Shown one piece after another: positions 46,682 to 58,262 of a stretch of DNA of 64,000 nt. The translations under genes and the position numbers were made by a program. The notes below the pieces were generated by a model. It did not search any database. It saw nothing but the letters and a program-made list of their open reading frames with translations, and was not told the DNA's origin. Source of the DNA: Cephalotus follicularis (Eukaryota; Streptophyta; Magnoliopsida; Oxalidales; Cephalotaceae); NCBI GenBank assembly GCA_001972305.1, contig BDDD01001496.1, positions 1 through 64,000 of the forward strand. Reading direction: 5' to 3'. How positions within the stretch are numbered: the first letter of the stretch is position 1; each line of letters starts with the position of its first letter.

Positions 46682-47533
46682 TGTAAAGACCGGGATTCTG
46701 GTATCCTTTTATGTCATTATTGCAGCATATTTATTCATTGTACGAATATTATGTGGATTGAGTTGTACATTTGGATATTTGGTGTTTGGGGCATTGATTT
46801 ACCCATAGGTGTTATATTGAGCGTGTTATTGACATTTTGAGCATGGGGGTATAAATCGAGCTTAGTATAAATACAAAGCCTTAACCTATTTCTTATATCA
46901 TTCTCACAATTCTCTCTACTCTCCCATAAACTCATAAAACACTCAACTCCTCGCACTCTCTCTACACCATAGTCGAATTCTTCAAGGAACCAAGGGGAAA
47001 GGGCTTCTTGTTTGATTGATCAAACCCTATGGATAGAAGCTTGCACTTTTTTTTTTTATTCAAGTTTGAGATTGGTTAGAAAAAACTTTGGTAGAATTTC
47101 TCTACCTTAAATTGCACTATGATTCATGGTTATATAATTATAAATGATGCAAAAACTATTATACTATGTTGTTTATACATGTTTTGAAATTATGAGTGAA
47201 ATGGAGTGAATTGTAGCGACCCGAATTCAACGACTCTTTTATTGCATTTATCATTCATGTTTATTTACTAAACGGATAATATGTTGCTTGCATTTTATAG
47301 ATTGGAGTATTTTATTACCTATATGGATTGTTTACGAGCTTTAATGAACATGAGGGTAGTTTTACGGATACGTTTGGTAACATAAACCTTATTATACACT
47401 AACATACACCATAACATTTTCCTAACCCATATAAACCTACTCCCTCACCCTCATCTCTCATCCTTTCACACTCAACCCTTTTATTCTCCTATCATTACTA
47501 CAAAAAATTACAAGCCAAAAGGGGAAGGGTTTT

Positions 47534-48838
47534 TGTTGACATTTATGTATGACAATCTTGATTTTGATGATAACAAAGCACCTAACTTGTTTGTTGATGT
47601 GAATGATAGTTTAAATGAAACAAACAAGTAAAGTTGCAAGTTAAAACAAGCAAAATATGCATAACAGACCTATTGGCATCAACGCCTAGATCATTGGCGT
47701 CAACGTGCTGGGCTTAAGCATGTGTTCTAGGCTTTGCAATATGATCTTCGTCAACATGCTGATTATTCTCGTCAACGTGCTGGGTATTGTAATATTGACG
47801 TCAACACCATGCTATAGACGTCAACACCAAGAGGTGCAAAAATCAGACAGTGACTTAGATGTTAACTTGAAGACATATTGGCGTCAACACCTATACTAAA
47901 GACGTAACACCATCATTAGAAGTCAATGTCAAAAGGTGCAAAAATCAGACAGTGACTTAGACGTTAACGCTTAAGAAGAATGGAGTCAACATAAAGAACA
48001 TTTGCGTCAACGCCATGAGTACACATCAACGTAAATAAAGCAAAAATCAGACAGTAGCAAAAGGAGTCAACGCGAAGAACCAAAGGAGTTAACTCACAAG
48101 GAGATAGACGTCAAAGCCATGCGTAAACATCGATGCCCAAGACAGCCAGACACATAAATTTGCAAGATTTGGCGTTGCTGAAATGGGGAGAACTTTCCAT
48201 AGATAATTCCAACGGCTCTTTGATGATTACAACGGCTATATGACTGCAAGAAGCCTATAAATAAAGGGTGAATTAGTGAAGAAATATAACAAGTGAAAAC
48301 AAGAGAAAGAGCAATCATTCAAGAGTTCCCTTTTTGTGCTATTTGCAAGCTATTTGTCTGATATTGTTGTAACCTTTATTTGAGTAATATCCAACATTTT
48401 TAGATGTTCTAAAAACACAAACACCTACTGAAAATCATTTGTGCAAACATCAGGTTGTTAATACCTAAGTATAAGTTAGGGTTTAGCTATAAAATCCAAG
48501 TTAGGATTTCCCTTGTAAAAATCCAGAAGTTAGGATTTAGCTTGTAAAAATCCAAGTTAGGATTTTCCTTGTAAAAATCCAGAAGTTAGGATTGTGATCG
48601 GGGGATTGCGAACCTAGTGGAACCTCAAGTGCTGCTTGGGAGAGTGGACGTAGACATATTTGGCCGAACCACTATAAAATGTTTGCAATCTCTCTTCCCT
48701 TACTCTTTTATTTAATTACAATTTATTTTTGGTATTATTTGATTGCTTTTAATTGTTAGAGTAATTTGATTATCTATCTTGTTTTTGTCTTGAATATTAA
48801 AATTGAAAAAGGCTAGGTTGCTAGTTAGTGGACCTACA
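47534..48838 (+). repeat. Solo LTR nested in G's left LTR (copia Sirevirus-like, tentative)
   Basis: It runs from TGTTGACATTTATG to GGACCTACA, 1305 bp, with perfect TSD GTTTT at 47529-47533 and 48839-48843. The right LTR of G at about 52183 shows the uninterrupted site (aagggttttgaatg), which confirms the boundaries. It shares 'gtggacgtaga', 'ggccgaaccactataaa' with LTR F. Confidence 0.92.
47674..48135. repeat. GTCAACGCC motif cluster in the LTR nested in G
   Basis: More than a dozen sites near 'ggcgtcaacgcc' or 'gacgtcaacacc', with a short repeated spacer 'ggtgcaaaaatcagacagtgactta'-like segment at two places. Confidence 0.85.
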
Positions 48839-49239
48839 GTTTTAAATGTTTTTGATTGATTAAAACTGATGATTGAAGCTTGCTTGTTGGATTGAACTTG
48901 AGTTCTCCACCTTTTCTTCTCCATTTCTTCAAGATCAAGCTTCAAAAACCAAGTAGAATTTCTCTACAAAAAATGTTCTATGAATACATGGTTTTAATGC
49001 TTTATATGGACTGCATTTATGCATAAACTGGTGGAGTGATCACATGGATTGATTATATGGATTAGAAATGGACTTAGGTTTGGGGGTTTCTGACCTAGAA
49101 ATTGAAAAGATGGTTTTTATTGATTAGAAATGATTTAAATGTGTTAAAAGAAGGTTTTTAAACTTGATTTGAACTTGGAAATGTTTGGGATTCAAAGAGA
49201 TTTTATTTGGGTTGATTTTAGGGTTGAACCTATTTACTA

Positions 49240-49550
49240 TCCAACCCAACACGTTTACGCCTTTCTTTTATAGCATCGACATGTTCATGTTGAGACTTCT
49301 GTCTCTCATGTCTCCAGCCGAAACATCGACGATTTCTCCTTATAGTGTCGATGTGCTGGTAGTGAGACTTTTATCTTCTTTGTTCCTAGCCCAAAACGTC
49401 GACGCCTTCTCCTTATGACGTTGACGCGTTTACTTGCACACACTGCCTTCTATTTTCAACTTGAATGTCGACGCCCTTAATTCTCATAAGACATCAAAGT
49501 GTAAGCTAAGGATGAAAGACGTCGTCGTGATAGCCTATCGCGTTGACGCC
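49240..49550. repeat. GTCGACGCC motif cluster in G left LTR
   Basis: About ten sites such as 'aacgtcgacgccttc', 'atgtcgacgccctta' and 'cgcgttgacgccttt'. Confidence 0.8.
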
Positions 49551-50869
49551 TTTCCTATATGTTTACAAAATGAACTGTTTTAAATTGTAAATGGCTTTTG
49601 TTCAAACAGTTTTCTCTCAAGACCTTTCCTCAGACCTGAATATATATTCAGAGAGAGTTTTAACATGGATTTAAACTTGGATCAATCATGGATCGATCCT
49701 TGCTTATATGACCCTTTATATACACTAAATGAAATTTTTTCTACAAGGACTAGTAAGGAATGGAAATGAAACTAAGAGTACTAAGGCAAGGTACAAATGG
49801 TTTATGGTATTACATGGATTGTATTATTATGTGGTTTGTAACCTATTAGAGTGACCTGGATTGTGTATAAATACTAGTTGAGCTCTTGCGTCTTTATCCA
49901 CTAGCAACTACACATAGTTGAGCTACGATGCCTTTATCCATCGGTAACTAGGGAGAGTTTTAGCTGAGCTCTGGCGTGTATATCAACCGATAACTAAACC
50001 TAGTTGAGCTCTGATGCGTATATTCACTGGGTACTAAGGTATCTCGTCGAGCTCCCTTGTGTGTATCCACGGGCAGCTAGTTATACTCTATGATATTGAA
50101 GGACATTAACTATGATGAGTTTTTCATAGGTGTGCTTGCACACATGATATGGATTGTTTGATAATTGTATGGATAGGATTGTATGTTTAGGTAGTCATAT
50201 TTATGTACGCCGATATGGGACAGTTATATATAAATGGTTGACCTCAATTGACATTCACGCACATGACATGACATGCATGTAATTGTTATAACTGTTCACT
50301 TCATAGCATATGAGGTTATTTATATGAAGTCATCTGGCTGACCCATCCTTAAGGATGATGTTATTGTTATGGATATCAGATAAAGGAGCCAAGAGTAGTG
50401 GCCAATGATTGGATAGCTGCAATTCGGGCAATGATGCATGGAGGGATATAACTTAGTATGGTGTTTTGTTTATTGCAGGGATATGTACGAACGTGTTATT
50501 TTAAGGAATTGTATTCTATTTTTATAGATTGATGAAGAGGATTTTTGCATGTATGCCATTTCATTAAGTGGTTGAATGGATTGGTAGAGTACATGATAAA
50601 TATTTTTGTGTTTCTGTACTTGGATAACCTTATCTAGCACAAAAAAATTGGATAAGTGAATGTATAGGATGAATGGTAACGTCACGAACTCGCCCATCGA
50701 GCTCGGGGTGTTACAAAGTGGTAGTAGAGAGAAAAGTTGGCCTACTAGGATATGTTAAGGATTTTGGATATGGAGTATACTATTATTGATTGGGAGTTTG
50801 ATATTGATTTGATAAGTGCATAGTTAGTTGAATTTTTTCTTGTCTCGCAATAAGGTAGATATGAAAAAC

Positions 50870-51290
50870 AAAAGACGGAGGGGTCATCGAGGCAGAGGAA
50901 GATAGGCTAATGATATGGTCGATGCCAAAAATGAATCAGTGCATGAGAATGTGACAACAACTTATGATGAGGATGCTCTACCTACAAATGAAGATAATGT
51001 TGATTAGAGGGACATGTGTGCCACCATGGCACGCATGAATGAACTCTTTCAAAGGAGACTGGTTAGAGGAGATGATGTTATAGGGAGGTTCATAAAGCTG
51101 AACCCTTTCGCCGTTATGGTATAGTTGGATGCTTCTTCTGCTGAGAAGTGGCTTCTGCATATGGAAAAGATCTTTAAGGTTAGGAATTGTACGGATGGAA
51201 AGAAGCTCACTTTAGCAACCTATATGCTCCAGGGTGAAGCTGAACATTGGTGGAATTTGGTAGATGCGACATAGACACGCAATGAACCTC
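50870..51290 (+). pseudogene. gag: Element G gag remnant
   Basis: Segments in order: RRRGHRGRGR near the start; RDMCATMARMNELFQRRL; a FIKLNPF-type segment; SAEKWLLHMEKIFKVRNC; KKLTLATYMLQGEAEHWW. This is the N-terminal and middle part of a chromovirus-type gag (YMLQGEAEHWW matches the usual 'A...L.GEA..WW'). The zinc knuckle and all of pol are missing. Broken, with a few breaks. Confidence 0.75.
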
Positions 51291-51855
51291 CCATAGCCAA
51301 TCTCTTTTTCCTTCTCGTCAGGGTAGAAACAGTTATTTGCTACGGGTCAGAGATTGGCTATGGACACGAACACAGTTATTGGAGGTATGTTCAAACTGCA
51401 GCATTCAGTACGAGTCTCATGCATGCATTTCTTTTCTTTATGTATGTCATTGGGGAGTTTTCAAATAAGTGGTTAAAAGAGGGTATGACGGTAAGGATTT
51501 AGGATTTTATTCTATTTGCTGTTTAGATTGTATAGTCTAAGGATGAGATGGATGTGATTAGAGATCATCTCGATCAGTAAGAATTTTCAAAGTTAGAGTT
51601 ATATGGATTAAAAGTATGATTGGCAAGTTCTACGGATTGAGAGTTTATAATGGAATTGATATGAATGATCAGAGTTTTACAGTATCAGGGATGAAAAGAG
51701 AGAGATATGACCGTACTAGTATGGTCGACACAGTATCAATGAAAAAGAAAGTATGTATATGAGTTACAGATGGTAAAGGAAGGAGTCGATGGGGAGTTAC
51801 ATTCTTATTATTGACAAAGGAATCTAGTGAATAGATTCTTTTAAGGAGGGGAGAA

Positions 51856-54039
51856 TGTATGATCTTTTTATTGGATTTTGCATCTATGTTTATTTACTGT
51901 ATGGATAATATGCTTGCTTGCATTTATGGTTTGTACGGATTGGGATATTTTATTACCCATATGGATTGTTTACGTGTCTGTTTACAAGCTTTATATGAGT
52001 ATGGGGGTAGTTTTACAGATAGGTTTGGTAACATAAACCCTATTATACACCGAGACACACCGTAACATTTTCTAAACTGTATAAACCTACACCCTTGCCC
52101 TCATATCTCATCCTCTCACGCTCAACCCCTCTATTCTCCTATATTCACTGTAGAAAATCACCATCCAAAAGGGGAAGGGTTTTGAATGTTTTTGATTGAT
52201 TACAACTGAAGATTGAATCTTGCTAGTAGGATTCAACTTGAGTTCTTTACATTTTCTTCTCCATTTCTTCAAGATCAAGCTTCAAAAACCAAGTAGAATT
52301 TCTCTACTTAAAATGTGTCATGAATACATGGTTTTAATGCTTTATATGAACTGTATTTATGCATAAAATGACGGATTGATCATATGGATTGATTGTATGG
52401 TAAAAATAGAATTAGGTTAAGAATTTGGGGGTTTTTGACCTAGAAACTGAAAAGATGGTTTTTACGGATTAGAAATGGTTTAAATGTGTTAAAAAAAGGT
52501 TTTTAAACTTGATTTGAGCTTGGAAATGTTTTGGAATTGAAAGAGGTTAGATGTGGTTGATTTTAGGGTTGAACTCATTTACTGTCCAACCCAGTGTGTT
52601 GACGTCTTTCTCGTATAGAGTTGATGTGTTCATGCTGGGACGCTTATCTCCCATGTCTCCAATTGAAGCATCGACCCTTTCTCCTTATAGCTTCGACGTG
52701 CTGATAATGAGACTTTTATCTTCTTTGTTCCCATACCAAAACATCGACGTCTTTTCCTTATGACATTGACGTGTTTACTTTTATGCACCGCCTTCTATTT
52801 TGAGCTTGAACATCGACACCTTTTCTGTAAGACGTCGACGTGTAAGCTAAGGATGGAAGACGTTGATGTGATTTCCTTTCACATCGACGCCTTTCCTATA
52901 TGTTTACAAAATGAATTGTTTTAAATTTTAAATGGCTTTTCTTCAAATGATTTTCTCTTTGGTCATTTCCTTAGGCTCGTCTATGTTTTCAAAGAGAGTT
53001 TTAACATGGTTTTAAATGTGGAATGATCATGGATCGATCCTTGCCTATACGACCCTTTATATAAACTAAATGAAATATTTTCTACAGGGATTAGTAAGGG
53101 AACGAATATGAAACGAAGAGTACTAAGGCATGATGCGAATAGGTTATGGTATGGCATGGATTGTAAGATTGTATATTTTATACCCTATTAGAGTGGCCTG
53201 GATTGTGTAAGAATACTAGTTGAGCTCTGACGTCTTTACCCACCAACAACTAGACTTAGTTGAGCTTTGACGTCTTTATCCACCGGCAACTAGGAAGAGA
53301 TTTAGTTGAGCTCCAACGTCTATATCCACCAAAAACTAAACCTATTCGAGCTCCAACGCCTATATTCACCAGCGGCTAGGATTTCTAGTCGACCTCCCTT
53401 ATATATATATCCATGGGTGGCTAGATATACTTTATATTATAGAAGGAAATTAACTTTATAGGGTTTTGTATAGGTGTGCTTGCACACACGGTATGAATTT
53501 TTTTGATAAATATATTGATAGGATTGCATGTTTATGTCGTATTTATGTACGCAGGTGTGAGATAGTTGTATGTAAATGATTGACCATAATTGACATTCAT
53601 GCATATGACATGACATGCATATAATTGTTATAACTTTCCACTTCATAGCACATGGGTTTATTTCTACCAAACCGTTTGGCTGACCAATCCTTCAGGATGG
53701 GGTTTTTGGTTATGGATATCAGGTAGAGGAGCTGAGAGTGGCGACCAATGATTGGATAGCTGCAATTTGGGCAATAATACATTAAGGAATATATATTAGT
53801 ATGGAATTTTGTTTATTGGAGAAATATGAATGGACGTGTAATTTTTATAAATTGTATTGTATTTGCATGGACAAGTATGTCATTTCATTAAGTATTTGAA
53901 TGGATTAGTAGTGTATGTAATAATGTTTTCAATATTTCCGCACATAGATAACCTTATCTAGCACCCAACTATTGGATAAGTGAATGTATAGGTCGGATGG
54001 TGACGCCAAGGGCTCGCCCATCGGGCCAGAGGTGTTACA
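51856..54039 (+). repeat. Element G right LTR
   Basis: It starts TGTATGATC and ends GAGGTGTTACA. It contains the empty site for the nested LTR of the left copy. Its short frame at 52551-52763 has a diverged counterpart in the left LTR (49185-49418), which reflects LTR identity and not a gene. Confidence 0.9.
52589..52895. repeat. GTCGACG motif cluster in G right LTR
   Basis: Diverged counterpart of 49240-49550, with sites such as 'aagacgtcgacgtgta' and 'cacatcgacgccttt'. Confidence 0.8.
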
Positions 54040-54265
54040 TGAATGAACTTTAGATGAGATTTGGACTTAGGGTTTTGAATTGATCTTTTTAGACGTAATT
54101 CTTGCAAATTGGTTTTAAATGGTTTAAAGATGATCAAAATCTGTTTAAAGGATGTTTTATAACTTATAAAAAATGTTTTTATCAATTGAATTTGGTGGAT
54201 TGAAGTTAAATTGGATTTTGGGTTTAGTTGGAGGTTGAAGAACCTTCAACCTGATCTTGTTGAAA

Positions 54266-54450
54266 CCCAGCACGTCGACACCATTCTCCTAAGGAGTCGA
54301 TATGTAAATGTTTTAAGGCTACTGCCTCTATTTTTTTCTTAGGCGTCGAAGTCTTCCCATAAAGTGTTGACGCGCAAACTATGAGAGACTGTTCTCTCTC
54401 TGTTTGGAAGGACGTCGACGCAATTATTGATGGCGTCGACGCCTTTGTGT
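54266..54450. repeat. GTCGACG motif cluster in LTR H
   Basis: Sites 'gcacgtcgacaccatt', 'ggcgtcgaagtc', 'ggacgtcgacgcaatt' and 'ggcgtcgacgccttt'. Confidence 0.8.
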
Positions 54451-54945
54451 CTGATTTTCAAATTTAGCAATTTCTAGTTTTCAAACAATTTTCTCTCTAA
54501 TGCTTTTCCTTCTAGTCCTTTCTTAGTCTCATACATGATATTTTCAAGGAGTTTTAATACGGTTTAATGTGAATAAATCAAGAATAGATCTTCGCCAACT
54601 TGAATGGTTTTCTATGTGATTATTCATGAGTAAGAAACTGTTTATTAATATGGTAGTGGTTTGCTGACTGCTTTAACCTATTAGAGTTGAACTCGTTTGT
54701 TCTATCTTAATAGTTGACTCTAATTTATAGTTATGTTTCTATAAGGAGATCCATAGACAACTAGACTTAGCTGTATTTCTATGAGAAGATCCATACACAG
54801 TTAGGTTACCTAATATGTGCTTCTATGGGGAGATCCATAGACGGCTAGACCATCTAGTCCGTGCTTTCCTGGGTAGATCCATGGATGGTTAGATATGGTT
54901 ACTTGGAGAGGTCGTTAACTCTATAGGTATGTGTGAGTGTGCAAA

Positions 54946-55600
54946 TTTTGGGTATATCCGAAATTTTTAGTAAAACCGACCCAAAATTTTGCCTCGGGTT
55001 CGAATACTTTAGGTAGCATAATCGGGTATTTTCAAAATATGAATTCGGGTTCGGTTTGTGTGAAACCCAAACCCCAAATTAAAATGATTTTTGGGCTTTC
55101 AGTTTGATTTGCACCCGACCATCTTATATTACCAAAGGCCCAAAGTAGCCACCAAACCCTTTTTTTTTCGAAATCACGGCACCAGGCCCAACCCAATACT
55201 CTATTCTATCCTCTTTCACACTTTATTGCAGTGCTTTGCCTTAGACTTTTTACATTTTAGGTTTTCATTTTTTGCCATTGCCCTTTAGCCTTTAGCCTTT
55301 AGACTCTCTCTCATAGTCTCTCCGCACGCTTTTCTCTTCTTCAATGTTCAACACCACAAAATGAAAACGACAACACTATACCTCACAGACCATCACTAGT
55401 GACGTGACCAAATCACCACAGCCCCGATCGAAAGAAAAAGATTTTCAAGTATTACCCAAAATCAGAATTTTCTTCGAGTTCGGGTAGTACCCGAAAAACA
55501 AAAAATTCGGATAGGGTTCAGGAGCATCAAATTGCTCCCCGAAACCCGAACCCGGATAGCAATTTGGGATCGGGTTTTACCCGAAAGCACAGTCCTACCA
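54946..55600. mobile_element. Probable non-autonomous hAT-like element rich in 'cgggt/acccg'
   Basis: The left part has 'gtgtgcaaattttgggta' and 'cgggttcgaat'. The right part has 'ttcgggtagtacccgaa', 'cccgaacccgg' and 'gggttttacccgaaagcacagt', giving loosely inverted ends (a(g/c)tgtgc...gggt). No TSD was found. It borders the truncation of LTR H. Confidence 0.45.
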
Positions 55601-57171
55601 AAACGTATTATAGATAACCAAGCAACTAGACTCCTCACAAATTAACCCCAACCCATCTATTTCATCATCTTGAGCCGCTACTTAATTAATGATTCAAAAA
55701 TTAATTCTTTTTTTTCTTTCAAAATTACACACACAACCACTTGTAGTATTTATCATTTCTAAAAATCAAAATTATCTCTAGTCAGAAATTTACTAAAAGA
55801 ACCCATGACAATCCAATAAAGAAAACACCCAACTCAACATCAATTAGCCTTGATACAATCTAACACAAAGAGACACAAACATATAATCTAAATACGAGCT
55901 TAGAGTATATGCTTCACATAGCACGCAAGTTTATATGATTGTCATTTCATATAAAACCTAGATTTTATATTTTATAAATACAACAATTTGATTTAATATT
56001 CTATATATATAAATCATGCACATCAAATGTCAAGTTAAATAGATTTTTATAGATATTTCATCAAACAAACTATTCTTTTAGGGTATAAGAGTAAAATTTA
56101 TGATGATTTAAATGATTATATATAGATGAAATATTTAGAAATGTTCAATAGATATGTATGATCTATACAGATAAAACCTTAAATACAACGGTTAGATCAT
56201 CCAGTTGCGTGTTATATCAATATATATTTTTTATTTTTAAATATATCTTCAATAAACAAAGAAGAAATTATATAGAAACAAAAACTAATACAAAATTTAA
56301 ACGAAAATTTTGGTATAGATAAAATAACATATTCGTACCTAATACGGACTCCAATATCATTCAATTCACCCATGTACGTGATTGATCAAATTTGTGAACC
56401 CTACCTAAAATCTTAGGGATTTGGTCTTTTGAGGCTTTTTTTTATATCGAAGCTGACAATAGAAGAAGACCAAATTTTTTTTTTTGAAGCCACTATGGAA
56501 TTCATTAGAGTAAATACAATGGTGATAATAGATATTTCAATGCAAAATTGAGAGAGGTACCTTTTTTTTAATATTTTTTTCTTAATTTTTTTAGGTAGAG
56601 AAGGAGAATACTTTATATATATAAACACGCACACACGAGAAAGGGTGGTATATTATATGGAAAGTTAGGACTTTTTAACAATATTCTAAAACTCATATCA
56701 TATGACTCAACAAGGTGGTACGAGTCTGGTTTGACCGATTAGCCAGGTCAATTTGTCCGATCAGGAAATTTTGTTGCACATTAATTCTTTTTTACTCGCA
56801 TTATTTTTTAAATAACAAATATATTATTGGTTCAAAGTTCAATTATTCAATAAATAACAAAAAATGATTTAATAATATTAACGCATGTATTCCTCTCACA
56901 ACACAAATTTGAGTTAGTTGATAGGTCCCTCTAGTGTCACTCAAGTGTGAGAACAAAACAAGAGAGAAAATGCCATATGTGAAGCGGCAAAAAAGAGAGG
57001 AGCACTTAAAGGTTACAATTAGAATTTTAGTTATGATAGGAAAACACAACTTAGATTTTTTATTTTTTTAATTTATAAATTTTTAAGTTAAAAATAAAAA
57101 CTATAAATATTCATTTTTTAGATTTTCTGTTTAGGCTAAAATTTATTTGTTTAAATTTTGATTTTAGTTAA
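55601..57171. other. AT-rich DNA, nothing recognised
   Basis: Very AT-rich, with many poly-T/A runs and short (AT)n stretches. No gene, RNA gene or clear transposon end was seen. Confidence 0.5.
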
Positions 57172-57674
57172 TGTTGATACAAAAATCATCTCCTCAACTG
57201 TTCCTTACGTGGAAGGGTTTGATTTGTTAGGAGAAATACTGTAAATCCTCCGAGAGAATGGTGTTGATGGTTTTCTCTACACAAATAGAACAAACAAGTC
57301 GAAGGTCCAGGAGGGTTTTATCCCGGGGAAACTCCGATGCTTAAGTCAGTGATAGGCAGAGAAAACAATCACATGGTGCTTTTGTGTATAAAAATGACGG
57401 ACCTGTGTTATGTCTTTAATTCTTGTATTTATAGGAGATGGATTGTAATTGCCTTGGCTTGACTTGCGGAGGTGATTTGCGTTCCCCTAAGGAAATGCCG
57501 AGTATCTCGAGATTTCCCTGATTCTCTACCGGATTTGGCGCCTGGATGTTATTGTGCGCTATCTTACCAGATTTTGAATAACGCCTGACCACTTGTCTAT
57601 AGCCCTGGAGGATACATGACCTATTCTCCCGAGGACACGTGATGGTATTTTAATGGAAGATTTTTCCCATATCA
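57172..57674 (-). repeat. Element I 3' LTR
   Basis: It is 503 bp. In reverse complement it starts TGATATGGGAAAAATC and ends TATCAACA, with 'cttaagcatcggagt' and a TATAAATA near 57425. It is closest to the solo LTR at 32610-33112 (shared 'tccaccgga', 'ggcgcc', 'ctcgggagaa' stretches). Confidence 0.9.
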
Positions 57675-57999
57675 TATGCCCCCATGGTCTTCATTTTCTG
57701 GGCTTGACAGAGGATGGAGGCCACGTTTGACCTAGCATTGAGCGAGGCTCATTGTCCGTGCATGAAATGGACTAATCCCCTTGTTGGGCCTAGTTATTCG
57801 GCCCAGGTCAGGAATTTGATGCAATGCGACACGACATAGGGCGCTTTAATTAATGCTAATCATAACGCGTAAGTGGAGGGATTTTGCATGCCTTAGTCTC
57901 TTCGGTTCCCGAGCATAAACCCTTCGTTTCCCACACCTGACTTGACAGGCCGATCTCCACCATTAAGATCAACAGAGATTAAAGGTTGGAAATAATCCA

Positions 58000-58262
58000 A
58001 GGTTCTTTAAATTCCCCCCTCCCTTGGTGAGAAACTCTTTATGCTTTCTTGCTTTCTAAAAACTGTTGAAACCTCTGAAAATTCTCTGCTTTTCCAATAT
58101 TCAAAACCCAAACTTTTCTTCGTTTCTTCACCACCAAAAATCCCAGGTAAACTGATTTTCTTTGCTCGTTATTATCTTTCTATTTGAGTTCCCAAAGGTT
58201 TCTCTCGGCCTGTGTATTCTTGTCACTCTCACTCTCTCTCTCTCTCTCTCGCAGAAGCTGCA
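58000..58262 (+). promoter_or_regulatory. Element I aORF promoter-like block, leader and leader intron
   Basis: TTTAAATTCCCCCC (58006-58019) is followed by 'tcccttggtgagaaactc', then 'aaaattctctgc'. A donor-like 'cccaggtaaactg' lies near 58145 and an acceptor 'ctctctcgcag' at about 58244-58254, 8 bp before the ATG. The order matches A and B. Confidence 0.6.

Larger units (their letters stand above)
47212..50715 (+). repeat. Element G left LTR (contains a nested solo LTR)
   Basis: It starts TGTAGCGACCC and ends GGGGTGTTACA. It is interrupted at 47534-48838. Confidence 0.9.
47212..54039 (+). mobile_element. Element G: short chromovirus-like LTR element with gag only
   Basis: TSD TGAAT is perfect at 47207-47211 and 54040-54044. 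The left LTR is 47212-50715 (about 2.19 kb without the nested LTR) and the right LTR 51856-54039 (2.18 kb). Between them lie only 1140 bp: a primer-binding site 'agtggtagtagag', similar to the tRNA-Met site TGGTATCAGAGC, gag sequence, and a polypurine tract 'aaggaggggagaa' (51843-51855). No pol is present, so it was non-autonomous or is internally deleted. LTR stretches I compared differ by about 10-15%, or roughly 4-6 million years. Broken. Confidence 0.9.
46682..54945 (+). repeat. LTR H: truncated chromovirus-like LTR hosting element G
   Basis: It starts TGTAAAGACC at 46682, with TATA boxes near 46852-46875 (ATAAAT). It is interrupted by G after 47211 (TSD TGAAT) and continues from 54045 with the same order of blocks seen in G's LTRs. 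It stops near 54945, where unrelated DNA begins, so its right end and TSD (left flank GTATT) are lost. Confidence 0.7.

Noticed and set aside
49185-52763. Paired short frames at 49185-49418 and 52551-52763 as a conserved small protein
   Set aside because: They are the same place in the two LTRs of element G, so the similarity is LTR identity.
58212-58262. Upstream ATG for the element I aORF
   Set aside because: The extra residues are an S/L run from a CT-repeat pyrimidine tract that ends in a splice acceptor. A and B start at the equivalent of 58263.
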